The position numbers and the translations under genes are program-made. A stretch of 64,000 bases of DNA. Origin: Sphingomonas nostoxanthinifaciens (lineage in GTDB: Bacteria > Pseudomonadota > Alphaproteobacteria > Sphingomonadales > Sphingomonadaceae). How positions within the stretch are numbered: position 1 is the stretch's first letter; every line of letters begins with the position of its first letter. Location of the stretch: NCBI RefSeq assembly GCF_019930585.1, contig NZ_CP082839.1:3670001-3734000 (forward strand), in the 5' to 3' direction. Positions 52,942 to 62,947 of the stretch are shown piece after piece. Under the pieces are notes generated by a model. It made no database searches and was not told the DNA's origin. It saw nothing but the letters and a program-made list of their open reading frames with translations.

Positions 52942-53856
52942 TTATCGCGCCAGGCGGCGGCGGCCGAAGAGATCGCGTCCGGCCACCAGAAGGATGCCGC
53001 CCAGCACGAACAGCGCGCCGATCACGAAAGACGGGTCCAGCCGCTCGCCCAGGATGAGCACGCCGAAGCTCACCCCGAACAGCGGCGTCATGAATGCCAG
53101 AACCCCCAGCCGCGACGCGAGATAGATACGCAGCAGCGAAAACCATGCGAGGAAGCTGACCAGCGAGACGAGCACGATCTGGAACGCCAGGCTAACGCCG
53201 AGCAGCGGCGCCACCGTCACCCCCGTCTGCCCCAGAAAAAGTGCCGATATCGTCAGCAACACGAACGCGCCGAGCAATTGGTACAGCAGGGTGACGGTCG
53301 CAGGCGTATCCGAGAGGATCGAGAAGCGCACCGCCAGCGTCGTCGCGCCCCACGAGGCGCCGGCGGCGATGCCGAGCAGATCGCCGATCCAGACGGTGCT
53401 GCCCGCATTGGCAGCGCCACGACCGGCGAACGAGACGACGATCCCCGCGAACGCGACCCCGGTCCCGCACCATTGCAGCGCGGTCATCCGCTCCTCGGGC
53501 AGGCGCAGGTGGAGGCCCAGCGCGGCGAAGATCGGCGCGGTATAAAGGAAGATCGCCATGTGCGACGCGCTGGTGAAGCGCAGCCCCTCGCCGACGAACA
53601 GGAATTCCATCGCGAACAGCAGCCCGACGATGATGCCTGCCCGCCACGTGTCCGATCGGAGCGCCCCCGCTTCGCCGCGAACAAGCACGAGCCCGGCGAT
53701 CACGACCGCGGCCACGCCCGAGCGGATCGCCACCTGCAACACGGGCGCCATCAGCGGCGCGGCCGCCTTGATCGCGACCTGCTGCATGCCCCAGATCGCG
53801 CACAGCACGACCATCAGCGCGGTCGCCCCAGCGTCGATCTCCTTGCGCTCCGCCAT
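52942..53856 (-). CDS. EamA/DMT superfamily transporter
   Basis: 304 residues, ten helices in two EamA repeats: ALMVVLCAIWGMQQVAIKAA, GLRFTSASHMAIFLYTAPIF, then AGASWGATTLAVRFSIL and SRLGVLAFMTPLFGVSFGVLILGE. This resembles the RhaT/YdcZ-unrelated PecM branch. Second DMT protein of this type in the window (the other at 40382-41290), not closely similar. Substrate unknown. Confidence 0.88.
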   Translation of the reverse strand: MAERKEIDAGATALMVVLCAIWGMQQVAIKAAAPLMAPVLQVAIRSGVAAVVIAGLVLVRGEAGALRSDTWRAGIIVGLLFAMEFLFVGEGLRFTSASHMAIFLYTAPIFAALGLHLRLPEERMTALQWCGTGVAFAGIVVSFAGRGAANAGSTVWIGDLLGIAAGASWGATTLAVRFSILSDTPATVTLLYQLLGAFVLLTISALFLGQTGVTVAPLLGVSLAFQIVLVSLVSFLAWFSLLRIYLASRLGVLAFMTPLFGVSFGVLILGERLDPSFVIGALFVLGGILLVAGRDLFGRRRLAR

Positions 53857-53996
53857 CTGCGTTCCCCCTATGCCGCGACGTTAGCTCGCGGAGGCGAGAT
53901 GGGGCGTGCGCGCCTTTGTCTGATCCAAGGAGGAGGCGGGTCAACCCCCAAGCGCAATCGCCGGGCCTCGCCCATCTTCGCCGGCCGATCGGCGGC

Positions 53997-55154
53997 TCAC
54001 TCCGCGTCGAAGCTGATCCGCCGCGTGATCCGCCCGTCCGCCACCGACACCAGCCAATAGGCCGCGCTCCAGCGCAGCCGCGTCAGCCAGCTCGCACGTT
54101 CGTGCCGCGCAGGATCGATCGCCGCCGATCGGCTCAGCTCGCCGTCGAAATAAGCGCGCATCGCCGCTGCGAGCGCACCATCCTCCACCCGCAGCATGAT
54201 CTCGAGATTGAGGAACAGGCTGCGCACGTCGAAATTGGCCGACCCGACATAGACGGCGTCGTCGGCCACGAACAATTTGGTGTGCAGCTTCGTCGGCTGA
54301 TATTCGAACAGCTGCACGCCGCGTTTGAGCAGGCGGTGATACGTGTGGCGCGCGGCGGCGATGGTCGCGTCATTGTCGGATTTCGCAGCGGTCAGCACGC
54401 GTGCCGTGCCGCCGCGCCGCACGACGCTTTCGATCGCGCGCATCATCCGCGGCGTCGGCGCGAAATAAGCGGCGATGATGTCGAGCCGCGCGGCCACGCG
54501 AACCTCGCCGCGCAGCGCGCGCGCCCATGGGCTCAGCCGCCGCGTCGGGCCGCCGAGCAGCCAGCGCACGCGCCCGTTCGTCTGGCTGAAGCGCGACAGC
54601 GTGCGGCGCAGGTCGCGCAACCGGGCGTTCGGCTGATGCGTCCAGCGCGCGAGCGCGTCGAAATATCGCGCCAGATGCGCGGTGACCGAGCCGTCCACGC
54701 GCAGCCCCAGATCGCGCCAGCCGCGCGCATCGTCGAAATAATCGTCGGCGATGTTGAAGCCGCCGACGATCGCGATCCGTTCGTCGGCCAGCGCGAGCTT
54801 CTGATGATTGCGCAGCAGATAGCGGCGGCCGAAACGCGGCACGAACCGGCAAATATCGGCGCCCTGCTCGGCCAGCCCCGCGAAGAAATCTTCGGGCAGC
54901 GCGCTGCCGAAATCGTCGACGATCAGCGCGACCGTCACCCCGCGGCCCAAGGCGCGCGCCAGCGCGGTGCGCACCGTCCGCCCGGCATCGTCGTTGGCGT
55001 AGATGTAATAGAGCAGCCGCAGGCTGTGTTCGGCTCGGTCGATCAGGTCGATCAGCGCCGCCAGCCGCTCGGTGCCGCCCGCGAGCAGGGTCAGCCGCTG
55101 ACCCTCGACGGCGAAGGTTCGCGGCGGCGACCCGGCCGCATCCGTCGCTTTCAT
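53997..55154 (-). CDS. phospholipase D-like / cardiolipin synthase family protein
   Basis: 385 residues with two HKD motifs: [19 protein letters not shown] (His117-x-Lys119, Asp124) and [20 protein letters not shown] near residue 293. Both are complete, so it should form the usual pseudo-dimeric active site with a covalent phospho-His. No N-terminal membrane helix, unlike ClsA, which points to the ClsB/C-like form. Probably makes cardiolipin or remodels phospholipid. Divergent from rpoZ. Confidence 0.9.
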   Translation of the reverse strand: MKATDAAGSPPRTFAVEGQRLTLLAGGTERLAALIDLIDRAEHSLRLLYYIYANDDAGRTVRTALARALGRGVTVALIVDDFGSALPEDFFAGLAEQGADICRFVPRFGRRYLLRNHQKLALADERIAIVGGFNIADDYFDDARGWRDLGLRVDGSVTAHLARYFDALARWTHQPNARLRDLRRTLSRFSQTNGRVRWLLGGPTRRLSPWARALRGEVRVAARLDIIAAYFAPTPRMMRAIESVVRRGGTARVLTAAKSDNDATIAAARHTYHRLLKRGVQLFEYQPTKLHTKLFVADDAVYVGSANFDVRSLFLNLEIMLRVEDGALAAAMRAYFDGELSRSAAIDPARHERASWLTRLRWSAAYWLVSVADGRITRRISFDAE

Positions 55155-55230
55155 TGACTTCGCTCCGCCGTCGTCCTATCTCGCGCGACTTCCACATCCT
55201 ACCAATGCTTGGTCAAGCGGAGCGTTCAAT

Positions 55231-55572
55231 ATGGCGCGCGTTACCGTCGAAGATTGCGTCGACAAGATTCCCAACCGGTTCGACCTGGTGCTGCTCGCAG
55301 CCCAGCGCGCCCGCCAGATCTCCGGCGGTGCCGAACTGACGATCGATCGCGATCGCGACAAGAACCCGGTGGTCGCGCTGCGCGAGATCGCCGAGGAAAT
55401 GGTCCTGCCCGAAGAGCTGCACGAATCGGTGATTTCCGGCCTGCAGCGCGTGCAGATCGACGAGGAAGACGCGCCCGATGCGATCGGCTCGCTCTCGCAG
55501 TCGGCCGAGGCGCTGCGCCTCACCGCTGCCGCGCCGCCGCGCACGCAGAATCTCGGCGCCGATTACGAATAA
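55231..55572 (+). CDS. rpoZ: DNA-directed RNA polymerase omega subunit
   Basis: Small subunit that helps fold beta-prime and binds ppGpp at its N-terminus. 113 residues; [30 protein letters not shown] (here in parts) and the [16 protein letters not shown] helix are diagnostic of RpoZ. The C-terminal third is the variable alphaproteobacterial tail. Single gene; ends before a strong bidirectional terminator. Confidence 0.97.
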   Translation: MARVTVEDCVDKIPNRFDLVLLAAQRARQISGGAELTIDRDRDKNPVVALREIAEEMVLPEELHESVISGLQRVQIDEEDAPDAIGSLSQSAEALRLTAAAPPRTQNLGADYE

Positions 55573-55738
55573 GCGATCCGGCCGGCTCGTCTGCCGGCCG
55601 CTTCGATCTCCTCGCGCGCGGCATCGTCCGCTGCGCGGCCGTGCCCGCGTGGCGATTCCATCGCGAGGTGCGCGCCGCGTATAGCGTCGGGCATCGCGGC
55701 ATCTGCATCAGGCCTAGCCTGATTCGACCGACACAATG

Positions 55739-55775
55739 AAAAACGGCCGCGCTCCCCAGGGAGCGCGGCCGTTTT
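55739..55775. terminator. bidirectional intrinsic terminator
   Basis: Thirteen-pair perfect stem (55744-55756 with 55759-55771) around a two-base loop, with A5 before and T4 after. It can end both the rpoZ transcript and the DUF4167 gene reading leftwards. Confidence 0.92.
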
Positions 55776-55798
55776 CAGTCTAGACGCTCGCCGCCGTT

Positions 55799-56590
55799 TC
55801 AGGCGTCGACCGTCTCGGCCTCGACTTCGGACTTGGGCTTGCGCGCGCGGCGGCGCTTCGGGGCAGCCTCCGCAGCCTCGCTCTCGGCCACCGGTTCGGC
55901 GGTCAGGCGCGGCGGCAGGTCGATCGCGATCCGCGCCGGCTCGAGCGCCAGTTCGTCATGGCCGTTGGCCGATCCGTTCGCGGGCGCGCCGTTTGCCGAT
56001 GCGCCGTTATTGTTGCGCCGGCCACGCCGGCCATCGCGGCGGGGGCCGTCGGCGTCGCCCATTTCACCGCGGGCGGCGGCAGGTGCCTGCTCCTGCCCGC
56101 GCGATTCGTCGGCAGCGGCTTCGGGCTGATATGCCGGACGCTGCTCGCGCCGCGGCTGGCCGTTCTGCAGCGAAGGCTGCTGGGCGCGCTGCTGCGGTGC
56201 CTGCTGCTGCGGCGGGCGGGCATCGAAGCCGTCGTCCCAGCCGTCGTCGGCACCCATTTCGGACTGGCCGTCGGCGTCGTCGCCTTCGTTACCGAACTCG
56301 TTGAAATCCTCGCGACCGCGGCGTTGCTGCTGCTGCTCCTCGAACCGCGAGCGATTCTCGCTCAGCACGCGGAAATAATGATCCGCGAACTGCAGATAAT
56401 ATTCGGTGTTGACGCGGTCGCCCTGCATCTGCGCATCGCGCGCCAGCGTCTTGTATTTCTCAAGCAACTGGGCGGCATTACCGCGGGCACGATTGTCGAG
56501 CCGACTGCCACGATCCGGGACCCCAGGCTGACCATTACGCGCCTGCTGTCCGCCACGGCCGCGACGGCGACCGTTCTGACGGTTGTTCAT
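55799..56590 (-). CDS. DUF4167 domain-containing protein
   Basis: 263 residues. The N-terminus RQNGRRRGRGGQQ and the block RLDNRARGNAAQLLEKYKTL, RDAQMQGDRVNTEYYLQFAD, HYFRVLSENRSR are the conserved DUF4167 domain, basic and possibly RNA-binding. The remaining 170 residues are low-complexity: Gln/Arg/Asp-rich (PPQQQAPQQRAQQP), Asn-rich, then an acidic/basic tail PKRRRARKPKSE. Widely conserved in alphaproteobacteria near prmC and prfA; function unknown. ATG 56590 (MNNRQ) matches relatives better than the GTG at 56611. Confidence 0.93.
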   Translation of the reverse strand: MNNRQNGRRRGRGGQQARNGQPGVPDRGSRLDNRARGNAAQLLEKYKTLARDAQMQGDRVNTEYYLQFADHYFRVLSENRSRFEEQQQQRRGREDFNEFGNEGDDADGQSEMGADDGWDDGFDARPPQQQAPQQRAQQPSLQNGQPRREQRPAYQPEAAADESRGQEQAPAAARGEMGDADGPRRDGRRGRRNNNGASANGAPANGSANGHDELALEPARIAIDLPPRLTAEPVAESEAAEAAPKRRRARKPKSEVEAETVDA

Positions 56591-56885
56591 CAAGTTGGTC
56601 GAGTCCTTCACTTGTGGTCTACGTCACCACTCCCAACCGGGCCTACCCCGGAAGTCCGCATCCGGGGCCGCACGCCCGGGAATTTCGTCAACCCAACCGG
56701 GGCTCAGGCTTCGGCGGAGGGGCGGACGCGTGATCTGTCACGCATGCAATCGCTCTTTCCGCTTTGCCGAGGCGCCACTGCCGGCGACCAAGCGCTGGGA
56801 GTTGGGCAGAGCATGTCGCACCAGCGACCTCGCTCCGATCCTGTTCCCTATCTAGTCAGTCCCACCGTGAATTCCAAGGGGAGAT
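56591..56885. other. 295-base gap between the DUF4167 gene and prmC
   Basis: Both flanking genes read leftwards, so this should hold the DUF4167 promoter and the end of the prmC operon. No clear hairpin with a T-run, promoter or gene was found; the G+C content is lower near 56830-56900. Confidence 0.45.
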
Positions 56886-57695
56886 TTATTGCTGCGGGGT
56901 GGCAACGATGCAGCGGTCATTTCCCGCCAAATCCTGCCTTACCGTCGATTGTAGCCCCGATGCCTTACAAAGTTCTGACACCGCCGCCGCCTGAGTAAAG
57001 CCGATCTCGATACATGCGACGCCCCCGTCCGCAAGCCGGAGTTGCGGCACCAGCGCGCGATAATCGTCGAGGCCGTCCGGGCCGGCATAAAGCGCGGAGG
57101 CGGGCTCGTGCCGCGCGACCTCGGGCGGCAGCGCATTGCCGGCCGCGACATAAGGCGGGTTGCACAGGATCAGATCCCAGTCCTCTGCGGCACCCGCGCT
57201 CCAGTCGCCCGGTTCGATCGCCGCCCGATCGGCAAGGCCCAGCCGCACGGCATTGGCGCGCGCGACCGCGAGCGCGCCCGCGCTCGCGTCGACGCCACGT
57301 CCGGTCGCCGTGGGCCAGTGTGCGAGCGCCGCCAGCAGCAGCGCGCCCGAGCCGGTGCCGAGATCGAGGATGCGCGCGGGGCTGCGTGCGCCGAAATGGT
57401 CGATCGCCGCCTCGATCAACGTCTCGCTGTCAGGCCGCGGAATCAGCACGTCGGGGCCGACGTCCAACTCGATCGTCCAGAAGTCGCGGCGACCAACGAT
57501 ATAGGCGATCGGCTCATAGGCCAGCCGGCGCGCGACGAGGCCTGCAAACGCATCCGGGGGCGCGATATCGCGCGGCCCCAGCAGCAAGGCCTCGCGCGTC
57601 GTGCCGAGCGCGTGCGCCATCAGCAGCTCGGCATCGAGCCGTGGCGTGTCGCTCACCGCCGCCAGCCGCTGCGCCGCCGCGGCGAGCGCGCTCAC
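56886..57695 (-). CDS. prmC: peptide chain release factor N5-glutamine methyltransferase PrmC (HemK)
   Basis: Methylates the Gln of the GGQ motif in RF1/RF2 with SAM. 269 residues. A helical N-domain (residues 1-75), then the Rossmann part: LDLGTGSGALLLAALA, DASAGALAVARANA and the active-site LCNPPYV (NPPY). Start GTG 57695 overlaps the stop of the upstream small gene (GTGA); a GTG three bases earlier is equally possible. Last of the hisS-prfA-...-prmC operon; its substrate PrfA is encoded in the same operon. Confidence 0.95.
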   Translation of the reverse strand: MSALAAAAQRLAAVSDTPRLDAELLMAHALGTTREALLLGPRDIAPPDAFAGLVARRLAYEPIAYIVGRRDFWTIELDVGPDVLIPRPDSETLIEAAIDHFGARSPARILDLGTGSGALLLAALAHWPTATGRGVDASAGALAVARANAVRLGLADRAAIEPGDWSAGAAEDWDLILCNPPYVAAGNALPPEVARHEPASALYAGPDGLDDYRALVPQLRLADGGVACIEIGFTQAAAVSELCKASGLQSTVRQDLAGNDRCIVATPQQ

Positions 57696-58078
57696 CACGG
57701 AAACCACTTGCCGTCGGCCTTCTGCTGCTTCTTCCATTCGCCCCAGGCTTTCTCCTGCTTCAGGCTGCATCCGGTCGCGCCGCTCGCGCCGACCGCGTTG
57801 CAGGCGCCCACGCCGGTGGCGCCCACCGCCGCGCCGTCCAGCGTACCGCGACCGCTCGGCCGGACCCCGCTGCCGGCGAAGCGCGGATCGAGCTTGGGCA
57901 GGCGGAAGCCCTCGGCCACGCCGCGATCCTTCGAGCAGACGACGATCTCGCCCGGCGCACCCTTGGGACAGTTGCGGATCGCCTCCACCACCTGCTGCCG
58001 CTGGGTCGTGATCGGGCTCGCCGGGGGCTCGACGGCGGCATCGACATTCGCCGCCTGGATCAACAGCGCCCAGATCAT
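57692..58078 (-). CDS. small exported Cys-rich protein, paralogue A
   Basis: 128 residues. A short hydrophobic lead (MIWALLIQAANVDAAVEPP) may be a signal peptide. The rest carries IRNCPKGAPGEIVVCSKD, then FRLPKLDPRF, and a Gly-rich end with VGACNAVGASGATGCSLKQ: four cysteines, likely two disulphides. The same order (C..(I/T)VC.K..G...RLP...DP.F...GAC..VG..G.TGC) recurs in the neighbour at 58075-58452, so the two are tandem duplicates. Overlaps both flanking genes by four bases. Function unknown. Confidence 0.8.
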   Translation of the reverse strand: MIWALLIQAANVDAAVEPPASPITTQRQQVVEAIRNCPKGAPGEIVVCSKDRGVAEGFRLPKLDPRFAGSGVRPSGRGTLDGAAVGATGVGACNAVGASGATGCSLKQEKAWGEWKKQQKADGKWFPW

Positions 58079-58452
58079 CGCGGGTCGGCCCCGATATCGT
58101 GCTGGAACCCCTTCTGCTGATCGTTCTCGCGCCAGCGCTGCACCTGGCAGCCGGTCGAGCCGACTCCGCCGACCGGGCTGCACGCGCCCGCCTGCGAGCC
58201 GGCGCCACCGACGTCCATCAGCCGGTGCCGCTCGCGCGAGACGCTGTCGCGGGCGCCTTCGATCTGGAAGCCCGGATCGCGCGCCGGGGGCGGCAGGCGA
58301 TAGGGCGATTCGCCGTCGGCCTTGCCGCACACGGTGATCGTGCGCCCGTCGGAGCGGCACGGCGCGACGGCCTTGGCGACGATGGTGGCGAGCGACGGCA
58401 TCGGGAGCGATGTGGGTGCGGGTGCCTCGATCAGGAAGATCAATGGCAGCAC
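58075..58452 (-). CDS. small exported Cys-rich protein, paralogue B
   Basis: 125 residues. Lead MLPLIFLIEAPAPTSLP, then VAPCRSDGRTITVCGKAD, YRLPPPARDPGFQIEG, and GACSPVGGVGSTGCQVQRWRE. Shares its motif order with the 57692-58078 product; about 30% alike by eye. The GTG start (58452) lies two bases after the prfA stop, and its stop overlaps the next ATG (ATGA), so it is translated as part of the prfA-prmC chain. Function unknown. Confidence 0.8.
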   Translation of the reverse strand: MLPLIFLIEAPAPTSLPMPSLATIVAKAVAPCRSDGRTITVCGKADGESPYRLPPPARDPGFQIEGARDSVSRERHRLMDVGGAGSQAGACSPVGGVGSTGCQVQRWRENDQQKGFQHDIGADPR

Positions 58453-58454
58453 GC

Positions 58455-59534
58455 TCAGTCGGTCAGTTGCGCCAGCCGGCTCGCCTCGTCCTCCGCGATC
58501 AGCGCGCCCAGCAACTCGTCCATCTCGCCTTCGATGATCTCGGGCAGGCGATGGAGCGTCAGGTTGATGCGGTGATCGGTCACGCGGCCCTGCGGGAAAT
58601 TGTAGGTGCGGATACGTTCGCTCCGATCACCTGAACCCACCATGGATTTGCGCGCCCCGGCGCGCTCGTCCGCCAGCCGCGCCCGCTCCGCCTCGTACAG
58701 GCGCGAGCGCAGCACCTTCATCGCCTTGTCCTTGTTCTTGTGCTGGCTCTTCTCATCCTGCTGGATGACGACCAGCCCGGTCGGCAGGTGGGTGATGCGC
58801 ACCGCACTGTCGGTGGTGTTGACCGACTGGCCGCCCGGCCCCGACGAGCGATAGACGTCGATCCGCAGATCCTTGTCGTCGATCCGCACGTCGACCTCCT
58901 CCGCCTCGGGCAGCACGGCGACGGTGGCGGCGGAGGTGTGGATGCGCCCGCCGCTCTCGGTCGCGGGCACGCGCTGGACGCGATGGACGCCGCTCTCGAA
59001 CTTCAGCTTGGCGAACACGCCCTGGCCGGTGAACGAGGCGACCACCTCCTTGAAGCCGCCCAGCTCGGCGGCCGAGGCGGACATCATCTCGGTGCGCCAG
59101 CCCTGCGTATCGGCGTAGCGCTGGTACATGCGGAACAGGTCACCCGCGAACAAAGCCGCCTCGTCGCCGCCGGTGCCGGCGCGGATTTCGACAATGGCTG
59201 AGCGTTCGTCGGCAGCGTCCTTCGGCAGCAATGCCAGCGCCAGCGCGCGTTCGGCCGGCGGAAGCTGCGTCTTGAGCCCCTCCAGTTCCTCGCCCGCCAT
59301 GCGCTTCAAATCGGCATCGGTGCCGCCATCCTCGATCAGGAAGTCGAGCGCCGAAATCTCCTGCCGCAGCCGCCGAACCTCGGCCGCGGCGCGCGCGACC
59401 GGCTCCAGCTCGGCATAGTCCTTCGACAGCTTGACGAACTGGTCGGGCGGCAGATCGCCGCGCGACATCGACGCCTGCAGCTCGTCGCGGCGCGCCTCGA
59501 TCTGGCGGATGCGTTCGATCGGGATCGTGGTCAT
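58455..59534 (-). CDS. prfA: peptide chain release factor 1
   Basis: Reads UAA and UAG and frees the finished protein. 359 residues. The GGQ loop is at 234-236 in [17 protein letters not shown]; the codon-reading region and the C-terminal [19 protein letters not shown] are standard for RF1. The start overlaps the hisS stop (ATGA, 59531-59534). Confidence 0.98.
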   Translation of the reverse strand: MTTIPIERIRQIEARRDELQASMSRGDLPPDQFVKLSKDYAELEPVARAAAEVRRLRQEISALDFLIEDGGTDADLKRMAGEELEGLKTQLPPAERALALALLPKDAADERSAIVEIRAGTGGDEAALFAGDLFRMYQRYADTQGWRTEMMSASAAELGGFKEVVASFTGQGVFAKLKFESGVHRVQRVPATESGGRIHTSAATVAVLPEAEEVDVRIDDKDLRIDVYRSSGPGGQSVNTTDSAVRITHLPTGLVVIQQDEKSQHKNKDKAMKVLRSRLYEAERARLADERAGARKSMVGSGDRSERIRTYNFPQGRVTDHRINLTLHRLPEIIEGEMDELLGALIAEDEASRLAQLTD

Positions 59535-60781
59535 GCGGCGAGTACTTCCCGCACCTGCGCGTCTAGGTCATTCAATGCAAATGCTCCCCCCTCGGGCATG
59601 CTGACATGATGCGTGACGCCCTCGCCCGGCACGAGCCGGACGTAGACCAGCGCATCGACGCCCCCCTTGCGCGCCAGCTCCGCCTGCCGCTTCGCTTTAG
59701 TTGCATAGCCGTTACGAACTTCGTAACCGGCCGCGCGAAGGAGTCGGGTCGCGCGAGCTGCCGCCTCGGTCGCCTCGGTCGTGTCGGCGATCACCGCAAG
59801 CACGGGCTGTGCGCGTTTCGGCGTCTCGATCAGCATCGCCAGCCGCTCGATCCCCGCCGCCCAGCCGACCGCGGGCGTATGCGCGCCACCGAGCGTCTCG
59901 ATCAGCCCGTCATAGCGCCCGCCGCCCAGCACCGTGCCCTGCGCACCGAGCCGATCGGTGACGAACTCGAACGCGGTGTGGCGATAATAATCGAGCCCGC
60001 GCACCAGCCGTGCATTGCGCGTCCACGCCACGCCGGCCGCGTCCAGCCCCTTCGTCACCGCCTCGAAGAAGGCGCCCGCCTCCGCCGACATATGCGCGTC
60101 GATCGACGGGGCGGCGTCGGCGATCGGCCGGTCGCGCGGATCCTTGCTGTCGAGGATGCGCAGCGGGTTCTTGCCCAGCCGCTCGACGCTGTCCTCGGAC
60201 AAGGCGTCGCGTGCGCCTTTGAAATGCGCGACCAACGCCTGCCGCCACGCCTCGCGCGTCGCGCTGTCGCCCAACGTGTTGAGCTGGAGCGTCACGCCGT
60301 CCGACACGCCGAGCTCGCGCAGCAACTGGTCGGCGAAGGCGAGCAATTCCACGTCGGCCGCAGGCTCGGCCGCGCCGATCACCTCGGCGTCGAGCTGGTG
60401 GAACTGGCGGAAGCGACCCTTCTGCGGCCGCTCGTAGCGGAACACCGGCCCGTGCGTCGCCGCCTTCAGCGGCGCATATTGCTGCCAGCCCTCGGTCAGG
60501 AAGGCGCGCGCGATGCCGGCGGTGAATTCCGGCCGCAGCGTCAGGCTCTCGCCGCCGCGATCGGGGAAGGTGTACATCTCCTTGGCGACGACGTCGGTCG
60601 TCTCGCCGAGCGAGCGCGCGAACACCGCGGTCGCTTCGAACACCGGCATCTCGATCCGGCGGAAGCCGTACAGCCGACGCACCCGCTCGAACGCCTCCAC
60701 GACATGCGTGAAGCGATCGGCCTCCTCCCCCAACATGCTCTGCGTCCCGCGGATCGGCCGCGGCGTCTCGATTTTCGCCAT
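59531..60781 (-). CDS. hisS: histidine--tRNA ligase
   Basis: Class II aminoacyl-tRNA synthetase, 416 residues. Motif 1 region [15 protein letters not shown], motif 2 [20 protein letters not shown], HisA-loop [14 protein letters not shown], motif 3 [13 protein letters not shown], and a C-terminal anticodon-binding domain. ATG 60781 starts [17 protein letters not shown], the normal lead; the frame open upstream is repeat sequence. First gene of hisS-prfA-smallB-smallA-prmC. Confidence 0.97.
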   Translation of the reverse strand: MAKIETPRPIRGTQSMLGEEADRFTHVVEAFERVRRLYGFRRIEMPVFEATAVFARSLGETTDVVAKEMYTFPDRGGESLTLRPEFTAGIARAFLTEGWQQYAPLKAATHGPVFRYERPQKGRFRQFHQLDAEVIGAAEPAADVELLAFADQLLRELGVSDGVTLQLNTLGDSATREAWRQALVAHFKGARDALSEDSVERLGKNPLRILDSKDPRDRPIADAAPSIDAHMSAEAGAFFEAVTKGLDAAGVAWTRNARLVRGLDYYRHTAFEFVTDRLGAQGTVLGGGRYDGLIETLGGAHTPAVGWAAGIERLAMLIETPKRAQPVLAVIADTTEATEAAARATRLLRAAGYEVRNGYATKAKRQAELARKGGVDALVYVRLVPGEGVTHHVSMPEGGAFALNDLDAQVREVLAA

Positions 60782-60847
60782 AGTTGCGGCGGGGTCTAAA
60801 GGCTTTTGCGTGCGAGTGCGAGTGTGCGTGTCATTTCCTATGCGCCC

Positions 60848-60953
60848 CCGTTCGGCCTGAGGAGCCGCTGAGCGCAGTCGAAGCGGCGTCTCGAAGGACA
60901 TGTGGTTCGAGACGAGGCTTCGACTGCGCTCAGCCTCTCCTCACCACGAACGG
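60848..60953. repeat. palindromic intergenic repeat, family C
   Basis: About 105 bases with inverted halves: CTGAGCGCAGTCGAAGC with GCTTCGACTGCGCTCAG (60869-60885 and 60918-60934), the outer ends CGTTCG/CGAACG, and an inner TCTCGAA/TTCGAGA. This type is widespread in sphingomonad genomes. It lies between sppA and hisS, upstream of hisS. Confidence 0.88.
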
Positions 60954-60966
60954 GAGGTTTTGTGTA

Positions 60967-62853
60967 TTACGGCGCTACTGCCGCCGCTTGTGCCGCCAAC
61001 GTTGCCAGTGCCGCGCGATCGCTCGTCCGCACCGGCTCGGCCGCGCCGCATTCGAGGCAGCGGACCTGGATCGCCGGGCCGAACGCCAGCGCGCGTGCGT
61101 CGTGCAGCGCGCGCGCCAGCAGCATTTGCGGCTGCTGCGCCAGCCGCGTCCACGGATCGATCGCGCCCTCGACGTCGCTGCCGGGATCGCGTTTCTGCGC
61201 CCAGTCGCGCAGCAGCGACTTCCAGCTGTTCGGCTCCTTCTCGATCCAGCGCGGCGCGGCGTCGGCGCCGCTGAGGCCGGCCTTGTTCGCCGCGAACACG
61301 ATCGCATCGTCCACCGTGCCGAAGCGATCGACCAGCCCGAGCTGGCGCGCGGTGCCGCCCGCCCAGACATGGCCCTGCCCGATCGCGTCGACGCGCGCCG
61401 GGCTCATGTGGCGCGCACCCGCGACCAGCTCGACGAAGTGGCGATAGACGCTCTCGATCCCGGTCTGGACGAGCTGGTCGAACAGAGGGCTGGTGCCGCG
61501 ATAGACGTCGGGCTGGCCCGAGAGCGGCGTGGTCGCGACGCCGTCGGCCGACAGGCCCAATTTCTGCAGCGTGCCGGCAAAGGTCGGGATGATGCCGAAT
61601 ACGCCGATCGAGCCGGTGATCGTGGCCGGCTCGGCGAAGATCGTGTCGCCGGTGGTCGACACCCAATAGCCGCCCGACGCGGCGACCGAGCCCATCGAGA
61701 TCACCACCGGGATGCCCTGCGCCTTGGCGGCGAGGATCGCGCTGCGGATCCGATCGGAGCCGGTCACCGATCCGCCGGGTGAATCGACCCGCACGACCAG
61801 CGCCTTGATACGGCGCTTGGCGATCTCGGCCGTCATCAGCCGCGCGATCGTCTCGCCGCCGGCCGAGCCGGGGCCGGTGAGCCCGTCGACGATGTCGCCC
61901 GCGACTACCAGCACGCCGACCTTGCCGCCATCCGCCTCCGGATGCGCCGCGAGATAGGAATCGAGCGACAGCGTCGAATAGGCGCCGGGCCCGCGCACCG
62001 CATCGGCCCCCGCGAGGCTCGCCACGCGCTGCCCGAAGGCGATGCGGTCGCCGAGCGTATCGACCAGCCCGGCGCGGAACGCGCCCTGCGCCTGATCGCC
62101 ATTGGCGGCGGCGATCGCCGCGGCGGGATCGCGCACATAGGCCAGCAATTGCGCCTTGGGCCGCGCATGGGCGACCTCGTCCTGCCACGTCTGGAACAGC
62201 GAATCGACCAACGCCTGATTGGCCTGCCGCGCCTCGGGCGACTGGCCGGTGAGGATGAAGGGCTCGACCGCCGATTTGAACCTGCCGACCTTGTAGACGT
62301 GCGCGGTGACGCCGATCTTGTCGAGCAGCCCCTTATAATAGAGGTGCGGCGCGCCCGGCCCGGCGATCAGCACCGCGCCGAGCGGGTTCATCCAGATCTC
62401 GCTGGCGTGCGAAGCAAGCTGATAGCTGTCGTCGGCATAGCCGGTGGCGTAGGCCAGCACCGGCTTGCCCGCGCGGCGTACGCCATCGGCCGCCGCGCCC
62501 ACCGTCGCGATCGCCGCCTGGCCGCCACCGACGAAGCTGTCGAGATCGAGCACCACCGCCTTGACCGCCGGATCGGTCGCGGCGAGCTTCAACGCGCGCA
62601 CCACGTCGCGCAGCCGGAATTCGCGCGCGGCCGGGCCGTTGCCCGACAGCACAGCGAGCGTGTCGGCATCCTGCGGCTGCTCGACCAACGTGCCGTTCAG
62701 GCGGATCAGCAGCGCGCCGCTCGCCGCCAGCTTCGGATTGGGCCGCGCGGTCAGCGCCGCGTAGAGGCCGACGAAAAACAGGACCATCGCCAGCAGCACC
62801 AGCGCATCCTTGATGCCGACCAGCAGCTTCCAGAACCCGCGCAACAGCTTCAT
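60967..62853 (-). CDS. sppA: signal peptide peptidase SppA, 67K type
   Basis: 628 residues, two tandem S49 domains anchored by one N-terminal helix (KDALVLLAMVLFFVGLYAAL). The catalytic Lys193 is in KVGRFKSAVEPF of the first half and the nucleophile Ser393 in GSVAASGGYW of the second, the E. coli-type split arrangement; VRVDSPGGSVTGSDRI is the S49 core. Degrades released signal peptides in the inner membrane. A C-terminal extension holds a CLECG pair. Upstream of the sdpR-like gene, divergent. Confidence 0.95.
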   Translation of the reverse strand: MKLLRGFWKLLVGIKDALVLLAMVLFFVGLYAALTARPNPKLAASGALLIRLNGTLVEQPQDADTLAVLSGNGPAAREFRLRDVVRALKLAATDPAVKAVVLDLDSFVGGGQAAIATVGAAADGVRRAGKPVLAYATGYADDSYQLASHASEIWMNPLGAVLIAGPGAPHLYYKGLLDKIGVTAHVYKVGRFKSAVEPFILTGQSPEARQANQALVDSLFQTWQDEVAHARPKAQLLAYVRDPAAAIAAANGDQAQGAFRAGLVDTLGDRIAFGQRVASLAGADAVRGPGAYSTLSLDSYLAAHPEADGGKVGVLVVAGDIVDGLTGPGSAGGETIARLMTAEIAKRRIKALVVRVDSPGGSVTGSDRIRSAILAAKAQGIPVVISMGSVAASGGYWVSTTGDTIFAEPATITGSIGVFGIIPTFAGTLQKLGLSADGVATTPLSGQPDVYRGTSPLFDQLVQTGIESVYRHFVELVAGARHMSPARVDAIGQGHVWAGGTARQLGLVDRFGTVDDAIVFAANKAGLSGADAAPRWIEKEPNSWKSLLRDWAQKRDPGSDVEGAIDPWTRLAQQPQMLLARALHDARALAFGPAIQVRCLECGAAEPVRTSDRAALATLAAQAAAVAP

Positions 62854-62947
62854 CGTCGAACCGCCTCCTCGCGCTCCTCTAGGAGGTTTCGCGCGAGGCG
62901 GCCAGCGCCCACTTGTTCGTTATTTTGCTAATATGCTAAATAAGCGC

